Shown here piece after piece: positions 7,601-10,722 of a stretch of 10,722 nt of DNA. The notes under the pieces were generated by a model, which saw only the letters and a program-made list of their open reading frames with translations, was not told the DNA's origin and searched no databases. Origin of the DNA: Baffinella frigidus (lineage: Eukaryota > Cryptophyceae > Cryptomonadales > Baffinellaceae). Each line of letters starts with the position of its first letter. The stretch's first letter is position 1. Location: positions 239,772 through 250,493 of the forward strand of contig MU646341.1 of the NCBI GenBank assembly GCA_026770585.1, written 5' to 3'. The position numbers and the translations under genes are program-made.

Positions 7601-8612
7601 ACTCGAGGCTAGAAATGTGACTATTTTAGAAGTTTTAACGTTACAAGTCCTTTACAAGTGGACCGCTGTGTAGTAATTTTCACACACATAGGGTCGTTTG
7701 GATCTGGGGGAATTCCCCCAGATACGTGACCAAGCCCGCCCGTGACTGGTACAAATTTCAACAAACCCACATTTAAAATACCCCCTCTTCCAGCCTCGAG
7801 TGGACCATCCAGGATTTTGCGGTTTTATGGTTATCCAGTAAGTTTCATCATTTCATCGTGGGTTGCGGTGGTCCTCCGTGCGGCGGTCTGGGGGCACATC
7901 CTTATCCGGGGAAACCTATTTTTCTTTCATTTGATGGCAATCAAAATAACTACACAGATTCTTTTATATTACTAATAAGAACGAATTGTGTAGTAATTTT
8001 CATCGCCATCAAATGAAAGGAAAATAGGTTTCCCCGGATAAATCCCCCAGACCGCTCCGTCCGAGTAAATCCAGGCTCGTCATTATTAGTTTTAGCGCAG
8101 GGATTTTAGTACAAATTAAATCGATTTAGACGTCTAAATGTATTTTATGACGTGCCCAACAGATCTGGACATCCCCACAGAGGAGGAGCCGGAGTTAATC
8201 TCAGAACAGGGATTCTGAAATCCGTTTTTTAAGTCATTTCCCCTTCGAATCTGTCAACTTATGCGAAGAGAAAAGAATAAGTTGACGAATTTGTGTAGGA
8301 ATTGACTTCAGAAAACGGATTTTAGAATCCCCTTTCTGAGATAAGAGTGGCTAGAGCCCGCGGGCAGGTGACGCGTTTTATCCGGGGAAACCTATTTTTC
8401 TTTCATTTGATTCCAATGAAAATTACTACACGAATGATTTAATATTACTAGTAAGAACGAACTGTGTAGTAATTTTCATAGCCATCAAATGAAAGAAAAA
8501 TAGGTTTCCCCGGATAACGTTGGGTGCGTGGGTGCAGGCGATGAAGAGGAACCCGTTCGCTCCGGAAATTCCCTGCCATAGAGTGGTCACGTCCCGCCCA
8601 ACCCGCCCACAT
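4608..8612 (+). CDS. O6-alkylguanine-DNA alkyltransferase (MGMT/AGT family), four exons visible, C-terminus unresolved
   Basis: This DNA-repair family takes alkyl groups off O6-guanine onto an active-site cysteine. Proposed exons, all phase 0: 4608-4634 (MKAPGTPRA), 4862-4903 (VTEFEKRVYALCKT), 5037-5111 (VPAGKVTTYGEMAK, then QLNSSARAVGQ), and 8538 onward (AMKRNPFAPEIPCHRVVTS). Introns begin GTGAGA, GTGCGA and GTTAGC and end in CAG. Visible family features are the DNA-binding helix region with the conserved Tyr of TTYGE, the arginine finger in SARAVGQ, the RNPFAPE hinge and PCHRVV with the nucleophilic Cys (codon 8574-8576). Exon 1 is the least certain. Read straight on, exon 4 ends at TAA 8613, the first bases of a foldback element, giving 73 residues. 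That lacks the Gly-rich C-terminal segment normal for the family. Either a further exon is spliced from about 8583-8590, or the gene is truncated. The 3.4-kb third intron is full of repeats. Confidence 0.82.
4635..4861 (+). other. Alkyltransferase intron 1 (proposed)
   Basis: Donor GTGAGA, acceptor TTTTGTTGGCAG. It contains a run of 12 C at about 4740-4751. The acceptor is well supported because the next exon starts the family's conserved (T)EF..RVYAL block. The donor and the nine-codon first exon are inferred from phase and consensus only. Confidence 0.6.
4904..5036 (+). other. Alkyltransferase intron 2
   Basis: 133 nt, donor GTGCGA, acceptor TTGATCGCAG. Splicing joins YALCKT to VPAGKVTTYGE, matching the uninterrupted family block, so the boundaries are firm. 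There is a CACACACACAC run just after the donor. Confidence 0.85.
5158..5291. mobile_element. Foldback with ACCAGCCCTCAGA ends
   Basis: 13-bp perfect terminal inverted repeats (5158-5170, 5279-5291). An inner hairpin reads AGGTCGTC...GACGACCT within GTACAGG...GCGGTAC. It lies 46 bp inside intron 3. Confidence 0.8.
5327..5466. mobile_element. MITE-like foldback, TTATCC family, copy 1
   Basis: Nearly complete foldback. The arms contain ACCTATTTTTCTTTCATTTG then ATGGCAACGAAAATTACTAC, and their complements. The left end is TGATCC (one change from TTATCC) and the right end GGATAA. Target-site duplication GAGT (5323-5326, 5467-5470). Confidence 0.9.
5607..5732. mobile_element. Foldback with CCACGCCAGAGT ends
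   Basis: 12-bp terminal inverted repeats (CCACGCCAGAGT/ACTCTGGCGTGG), two direct copies of TTTTCAAAAGTCAA-like text, and a perfect 18-bp palindrome, CGCGCACATATGTGCGCG, at 5679-5696. Confidence 0.75.
5733..6224. other. Intronic stretch with small hairpins and element fragments
   Basis: No gene is seen. Small perfect hairpins: ACCGAAGA-AATC-TCTTCGGT (5850-5869) and CACGCCACA-A-TGTGGCGTG (6140-6158). GTAGTAATTTTC (5832-5843) matches the inner arm of the TTATCC family. AAGGGGAGTTGACTTAAAAA (about 6165-6184) matches the right arm of the TTATCTC family. GTATCCTGGCTCGTCCTTG (near 6023) resembles the end of the next element. Confidence 0.55.
6225..6317. mobile_element. Foldback with GTTTTATCCTGGCTCGT ends
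   Basis: 17-bp perfect inverted repeats (6225-6241 and 6301-6317) around a 59-nt centre. No target-site duplication is apparent. Confidence 0.75.
6349..6490. mobile_element. Foldback with GAWAGC...GGGGCAAAYGGATC ends
   Basis: Terminal repeats GATAGCGAAGGGGCAAACGG and the complement of GAATAGCAGGGGGCAAATGG, both followed by ATC. It contains a CAGCTCCC-GAT-GGGAGCTG hairpin (6433-6451). Confidence 0.72.
6552..6720. mobile_element. Foldback element, AGCTAACGCCAGCG family, copy 2
   Basis: Near-identical to 3394-3559 from AATGCCACAAGCTAACGCC to GGCGTTAGCTTTTCAGATG. The main difference is a run of about 14 C (6599-6612) where copy 1 has CCCCCCCTCCTCC. No matching 4-bp duplication remains. It is the same strand orientation as copy 1. 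Confidence 0.88.
6749..6953. mobile_element. Foldback element with TACCCTAACACA arms, flanked by GGATTCC
   Basis: Inner arms ACCTACCCTAACACA (6761-6775) and TGTGTTAGGGTAGGT, with ends ACAGTGG and complement. GGATTCC flanks both sides (6742-6748 and 6954-6960), a possible 7-bp target duplication. Inside, GAGGGTAAGTA occurs twice (after 6809 and after 6896), each a near-perfect splice-donor string, with CCTTGCAG between them. Confidence 0.65.
7093..7206. mobile_element. Foldback with GTCCGAGTAAA ends, unit A copy
   Basis: Ends GTCCGAGTAAATCTGGGCAC and complement of GTCCGAGTAAAGTTGGGCAC, continuing GTCAT. The AT-rich centre has AAATACATTT...AAATGTATTT. Present in both duplicated units, so it was inserted before the duplication. 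Confidence 0.82.
7242..7382. mobile_element. MITE-like foldback with TCATCT ends and a TTATCC-family core
   Basis: Outer arms AAGTATTAATTAATTGCTTT and complement. The inner core GCAACGAAATTTACTACACA with its partner GTGTAGTAATTTTCGTTGC is the same as in the TTATCC family. Target duplication GAGT (7238-7241 and 7383-7386). Confidence 0.85.
7432..7446 (+). pseudogene. Alkyltransferase exon 4, copy A (interrupted)
   Basis: A splice-acceptor context GGGCGCAG is followed by GCG ATG AAA AGG AAC (AMKRN), identical in protein to the start of the intact exon at 8538. It is broken by the element at 7447-7586. GAACCCGTT (7587-7595) continues the exon after that element. A second element (7596-7806) removes all the rest, including the active-site codons. 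Confidence 0.85.
7447..7586. mobile_element. MITE-like foldback, TTATCC family, copy 2, inside exon copy A
   Basis: Ends TTATCC and GGGTAA, with the same arms as copy 1. Target duplication GAAC (7443-7446 and 7587-7590), taken from the AGG AAC CCG codons of the exon copy. Confidence 0.92.
7596..7806. mobile_element. Foldback element with CCACTCGAGGCT ends, copy 2
   Basis: GGTCCACTCGAGGCT on the left, AGCCTCGAGTGGACC on the right. The interior is the reverse complement of the element at 1195-1406. Its central palindrome is reduced to 22 bp (7702-7723). It sits exactly at the junction of duplicated units A and B. Confidence 0.82.
7902..8041. mobile_element. MITE-like foldback, TTATCC family, copy 3
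   Basis: Ends TTATCC/GGATAA. Target duplication ATCC (7898-7901 and 8042-8045). The left inner arm reads GGCAATCAAAATAACTACAC, diverged from the family's GGCAACGAAAATTACTACAC. Confidence 0.92.
8059..8160. mobile_element. Foldback with GTCCGAGTAAA end, unit B copy, right end deleted
   Basis: Starts GTCCGAGTAAATCCAGGC and retains AAATGTATTTTATGACGTGC then CCAAC. It lacks the last 12 or so bases (TTTACTCGGAC) present in unit A before AGATCTGGACATCC. Confidence 0.8.
8196..8344. mobile_element. MITE-like foldback, TTATCTC family, copy 2
   Basis: Ends TAATCTCAGAACAGGGATTC and complement, closing TTTCTGAGATAA. Target duplication GAGT (8192-8195 and 8345-8348), the same target site as the different element in unit A at 7242-7382. 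Confidence 0.9.
8378..8517. mobile_element. MITE-like foldback, TTATCC family, copy 4
   Basis: Ends TTATCC/GGATAA, arms nearly fully paired. Target duplication CGTT (8374-8377 and 8518-8521). It lies 20 bp upstream of the exon 4 acceptor; unit A has an empty site here (GACATGTTGGGAG). Confidence 0.93.
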
Positions 8613-8782
8613 TAATAGGGTAACGTCCTGAAAACCGGGTAGTTAAGCCTACGGTGTTGCCTACGGTAGGCCGTAGGGCTCCTAGGACCTAAGGTTTCGT
8701 AGGACCCCCCCCTGGCCCCTACGGCCTACCGTAGGGGATACCGTAGGCTGAACTACCCGGTTTTCAGGACGTTAGCCTATGA
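8613..8782. mobile_element. Foldback with TAACGTCCTGAAAACCGGG ends
   Basis: 24-bp near-perfect terminal repeats: TAACGTCCTGAAAACCGGGT then AGTT (8621-8644), with the complement ending at 8774. They extend imperfectly to TAATAGGG on the left and CCTATGA on the right. The inner arms are rich in CCTACGGTAGG, as in the AGCTAACGCC family. Its first three bases, TAA, would stop the reading frame of the preceding active-site exon. Confidence 0.85.
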
Positions 8783-8832
8783 GTTTGCTCCGGAAGTCCC
8801 CTGCCATAGAGTGGTCACCTTCCGCCCCACCC
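8783..8832 (+). pseudogene. Alkyltransferase exon 4, copy C (5' end missing)
   Basis: TTT GCT CCG GAA GTC CCC TGC reads FAPEVPC, followed by HRVVTF. The active-site PCHRVV is intact (Cys codon 8802-8804). The AMKRNP start and the splice acceptor are missing, replaced by the preceding foldback. The downstream tail CGCCCCACCC is cut by the element at 8833; with that element and its ACCC duplication removed, it continues as CACCCATCCGCACAT. This resembles the tail after the intact exon (CCAACCCGCCCACAT). Confidence 0.85.
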
Positions 8833-8973
8833 TTATCTCAGAAACGGGATTCTAAAATCCGTTTTCTTAAGTCATTTCCCCTTCAAATCTGCCAACTTAT
8901 GCGAAGGGAAAAGAATAAGTTGACGAATTTGTGACTTAAGAAAACAGATTTTAGAATCCCTTTTCTGAGATAA
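8833..8973. mobile_element. MITE-like foldback, TTATCTC family, copy 3
   Basis: Ends TTATCTCAGAAACGGGATTC and complement, closing CTGAGATAA. Target duplication ACCC (8829-8832 and 8974-8977). The right inner arm is slightly shortened (AATTTGTGACTTAAG). Confidence 0.93.
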
Positions 8974-9131
8974 ACCCATCCGCACATGTTTACACACGAG
9001 CAACTGAAATTCATTTATGGCAAGCCCGATTTTTACTCAGGCAGAGCTAGGCGGTGCCGGACACGGGCACACGGTGCCGCTGGTGCATCGAGGAGGAAGT
9101 ACTAGCTCCGTCTCAGTCTATTTGGGCGCAC

Positions 9132-9278
9132 CCACCACTTAGCAGCCTCCAGGGGCTTCACGGATACAGTCCATCTAAACGATTTGTACTCAAATCTTAT
9201 CCAATTTCATTGGATTCTAACCGCATTTTTCCCGGACATCCGGGGAGAAAGGAACTCGGCCGCTGCTAAGTGGTTGGT
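9132..9278. mobile_element. Foldback with CCACCACTTAGCAGC ends
   Basis: CCACCACTTAGCAGC (9132-9146) pairs with GCTGCTAAGTGGTTGG (9263-9278). The centre holds CCAATTTCATTGG and a TCCCGGACATCCGGGGA hairpin. Confidence 0.7.
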
Positions 9279-9346
9279 GAGCCCGGGCTCTTTTCCTCTC
9301 CAAAGTTGACGGATCTGTACCGCATACCCAGCTTGTCAACTTGAGA
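9279..9346. repeat. Second copy of the GAGCCCGGGCTC + AAGTTGAC hairpin module
   Basis: TGAGCCCGGGCTCTTTTCC, then AAAGTTGACGGATCTGTACC, GCATACCCAGC and GTCAACTTGAGAA. Matches about 1570-1633 in the same order and orientation. Confidence 0.75.
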
Positions 9347-9401
9347 AGGAACCCGTTTTCTCCGGAAGTGCGTGGTCAGCCCCCGGCCAACCCTTGCCCG
9401 A
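9347..9401 (+). pseudogene. Alkyltransferase exon 4, copy D (active site deleted)
   Basis: AGG AAC CCG TTT TCT CCG GAA GTG reads RNPFSPEV. The 13 bases that encode the active-site PCHR in copy C (CCCTGCCATAGA with one neighbour) are reduced to two, which shifts the frame before GTGGTCAG. The tail CCCCCGGCCAACCC still resembles the tail of copy B. Confidence 0.75.
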
Positions 9402-9408
9402 CTATTCT

Positions 9409-9450
9409 AAAGTTGACAGTCCGGATTTGCGGTACACATCCGTCAACTTT
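9409..9450. repeat. Short hairpin, AAAGTTGAC...GTCAACTTT
   Basis: AAAGTTGACAG and CGTCAACTTT enclose GTCCGGATTTGCGGTACACATC. This is a miniature relative of the AAGTTGAC hairpin modules at 9301-9345 and about 1590-1632, placed between exon 4 tail copies. Confidence 0.7.
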
Positions 9451-9495
9451 GGGCCAGCTTCCGGCCAACCCACGCACGTCTTGTGGCTCTTTCTG

Positions 9496-9519
9496 CCCTG
9501 GCACCGCGTGGTCAGCCGC
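9496..9519 (+). pseudogene. Possible exon 4 copy E with PWHRVV motif
   Basis: CCC TGG CAC CGC GTG GTC AGC CGC reads PWHRVVSR in a frame open from 9394 to 9663. The bases align with CCCTGCCATAGAGTGGTCACC of copies B and C, with TGC changed to TGG. A CCGGCCAACCC tail copy precedes it (9462-9472). Trp at this position is the hallmark of alkyltransferase-like (ATL) proteins. No FAPE block or splice acceptor is visible, so this may be a decayed fragment. Confidence 0.5.
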
Positions 9520-9633
9520 TCTCTCCCTCCACCACCCGTCCTCTACCCCCCCTCTCCCCCTCCCCTCCTCTCTCCCCCTCTCCCCCCCTCTCTCTCCCTC
9601 TCTCGCCCTCTCTCTCCCTCTCTCTCCCCTCAC
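9519..9633. repeat. Pyrimidine (CCCTCT) tract
   Basis: About 115 bases almost entirely C and T on the plus strand, mainly CTCTCCCTC units. Strong strand asymmetry; it could form triplex DNA. The frames through it are low-complexity Pro/Ser/Leu and not credible proteins. Confidence 0.9.
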
Positions 9634-9689
9634 CAGCCTGCCGGCAGCAACCCACCCACATGATCCTCGTCGATGCACCACTACGCATT

Positions 9690-9982
9690 CTAGTGTCTAG
9701 TGTCTAGTGTCTAGTGTCTAGCGTCTAGTGTCCAGCGTCTAGCGTCTAGCGTCTAGTGTCTAGCTAGTGTCCAGTGTCTAGTGTCTAGTGTCTAGCCTCT
9801 AGCGTCTAGTGTCTAGGCTGTAGTGTCTAGTGTCTAGCGTCTAGTGTCTAGTGTCCAGTGTCTAGCGTCTAGGCTGTAGTGTTTAGTGTCTAGCGTCTAG
9901 CGTCTAGTGTCTAGCGTCTAGCGTCTAGCGTCTAGCGTCTAGCGTCTAGTGTCATGAGTCTAGCGTCTAGTGTCATGAGTCT
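9690..9982. repeat. Heptamer satellite (GTCTAGY)n, about 40 units
   Basis: Units GTCTAGT and GTCTAGC alternate irregularly, with occasional variants (GTCCAGT, GGCTGTAGT, GTCATGAGT). Every standard unit contains CTAG. The period is the same as for the TTTAGGG tracts, but the sequence is unrelated. Confidence 0.95.
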
Positions 9983-10169
9983 TGGGCATTGAGTTCCCTG
10001 CAAAGGCGATACCCGATTTCGGATGGTGCTTTGGTGCTTTTATTTACACTCACGTCGAAGGCCACAACCCACCTCACCCTTTTGGAGTTGGGAGTAATCT
10101 ACGGACATTCGACTTTTGGCGAACCGCGGGGGAATTCCGTGGGTTCTCTCCCACATCGGTCGATTCGTG
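9983..10169. other. Unassigned spacer
   Basis: No recognised gene. The frame from 9982 encodes no motif I know. It contains GGGGGAATTCCGTGGG. CGATTCGTGGTA at the right edge also occurs near 880-891. Confidence 0.4.
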
Positions 10170-10292
10170 GTACAGGGGTACCTCGCTCATAAGAAACTGC
10201 CCCCCCCATAGGACCACCATAGGGCCCTAGGCATAGGCCTACTGTAGGGTCCTAGGGGGAGTCAGTTTCTCATGAGCGAGGTACCCCTGTAC
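10170..10292. mobile_element. Foldback with GTACAGGGGTACCTCGCTCA ends
   Basis: 30-bp terminal inverted repeats with one mismatch (GTACAGGGGTACCTCGCTCA then TAAGAAACTG; complement at 10263-10292). The centre has CCTAGG, TAGGGCCCTA and AGGCCT palindromes. A half copy is at 2508-2561. Confidence 0.88.
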
Positions 10293-10335
10293 ACATGATA
10301 GAACGACTCGAAGCTGATCTTCCACGCTCTTGTCC

Positions 10336-10510
10336 TAGAGCGCTGTGCAGAGAAGGTGGCCACCGAAAAATGGGAAAATGGGGAAATTGGAGCCCTTTTG
10401 TCCACTTTTGAGAAATTCATGGTACTAAATTTCTCACACGTCCATAAAATGGCTCCAATTTCTCGATTTTTCATTATTTCCGGTGGATAACTTCTCTGCA
10501 CAGCGCTCTA
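10336..10510. mobile_element. Foldback with TAGAGCGCTGTGCAGAGAAG ends
   Basis: 20-bp perfect terminal inverted repeats (10336-10355, 10491-10510). Inner arms include GGAAATTGGAGCC...GGCTCCAATTTC and GAGAAATT...AATTTCTC. 175 bp in total, non-coding. Confidence 0.9.
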
Positions 10511-10518
10511 CACCACCA

Positions 10519-10722
10519 GGGCCGCATGCTTGCCCCCTCAAACATGAAGACCCATCGGTATCGACATGCGTCTTGGTTTTTCGATCCGTAATAAACGCAC
10601 GTTTCTCTCGCGCGGCTGTTCGCAGGTCCGCATGTTTGACCACTCACAACATGAAGCCATCGGTATTGGGTTCGATGCGTAATAAACGCACGTTTTTCTC
10701 TCGCGGCTGTTCGCACGCCCGC
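10519..10722. repeat. Tandem repeat, about 92-106 bp unit, running off the window
   Basis: Unit 1 (10519-10624) and unit 2 (10625-10715) share CCGCATG, AACATGAAG, CCATCGGTAT, CGTAATAAACGCACGTTT and GGCTGTTCGCA. The last seven bases may begin a third unit. Non-coding. Confidence 0.85.

Larger units (their letters stand above)
5112..8537 (+). other. Alkyltransferase intron 3, 3.4 kb, filled with foldback elements and a tandem duplication
   Basis: Donor GTTAGC directly after SARAVGQ; acceptor GGGTGCAG before AMKRNP. It contains at least a dozen inverted-repeat elements and the duplicated segments 6952-7595 and 7810-8537. A second copy of the acceptor and exon start lies inside it at 7432, destroyed by insertions. 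By comparison introns 1 and 2 are 227 and 133 nt. Confidence 0.75.
7810..8612 (+). repeat. Duplicated segment, unit B (contains intact exon 4)
   Basis: Second unit of the tandem duplication, with the landmarks listed for unit A. It has three young insertions (7902, 8196, 8378), each with a 4-bp target duplication. It has lost the outer right end of the GTCCGAGTAAA foldback. It ends with the complete active-site exon. Confidence 0.87.

Noticed and set aside
207-8973. Foldbacks as transcription terminators, pre-miRNA genes or a CRISPR array
   Set aside because: Terminal inverted repeats plus 4-bp target duplications explain them as transposable elements. Spacing is irregular, there are no repeat-spacer units, and the context is eukaryotic. 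Small-RNA production from the hairpins is possible but not visible in sequence.
9341-9700. 119-codon plus-strand frame beginning LRRNPFSPEV
   Set aside because: The start is a real exon 4 remnant, but the frame then shifts out of the family and passes into the pyrimidine tract as Pro/Ser/Leu repeats. Annotated as a pseudoexon instead of a gene.
8978-10169. C-terminal exon of the alkyltransferase
   Set aside because: I searched all plus-strand frames for the family's Gly-Gly-Phe/Tyr segment after a pyrimidine-rich acceptor and found no convincing match.
1-10722. Transposase, reverse transcriptase or other autonomous mobility gene
   Set aside because: None of the frames contains recognisable catalytic motifs, and all elements are below about 215 bp.
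1-10722. tRNA or rRNA genes
   Set aside because: No cloverleaf with a GGTTCRANTCC-type T-arm and no conserved rRNA segment was recognised by eye. A tRNAscan run would be decisive.

Overview
This window looks like nuclear DNA from a eukaryotic alga with a complex (secondary) plastid, most likely a photosynthetic stramenopile. Three things point there. There are short spliced exons with GT..AG introns. A minus-strand gene encodes a bipartite plastid presequence (signal peptide ending in an AAAF-FGAP motif) followed by a twin-arginine thylakoid signal. Degenerate TTTAGGG-type repeats lie inside the sequence. The genus cannot be named from sequence alone. About 85-90% of the window is non-coding repeat DNA.

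Layout. 1-1000: microsatellite-like and minisatellite tandem repeats, the first foldback element, and a degenerate telomere-like tract. 1000-2340: foldback (MITE-like) elements and unassigned DNA. 2380-3340: a roughly 300-bp duplication followed by interstitial telomere-like repeats. 3394-3704: two foldback elements. 3894-4421 (minus): two exons of a thylakoid-lumen precursor. 4608-5111 (plus): three exons of an O6-alkylguanine-DNA alkyltransferase (MGMT/AGT family), divergent from the lumen gene with only 186 bp between the start codons. 5112-8537: a 3.4-kb intron packed with MITE-like foldbacks and a tandem duplication. 8538-8612: the active-site exon (PCHRVV). 8783-9519: further decayed or partial copies of that exon, separated by more foldbacks. 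9519-9982: a pyrimidine tract and a heptamer satellite. 10170-10722: two more long foldbacks and a tandem repeat that runs off the window.

The most interesting part is 6952-9519. The MGMT active-site exon and its flanks have been copied several times, and the copies have been hit by non-autonomous inverted-repeat elements with 4-bp target-site duplications (AAAC, GAGT, GAAC, ATCC, CGTT, ACCC, GGGA). Two different elements sit at the same GAGT site in the two halves of the tandem duplication. Elements with different ends share the same core. One copy carries PWHRVV, the tryptophan form of the motif typical of alkyltransferase-like (ATL) proteins. No transposase gene is visible, so the elements must be mobilised in trans or be inactive. 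The two genes act in different places (plastid lumen, and nucleus for DNA repair); the only visible link is the shared short intergenic region.
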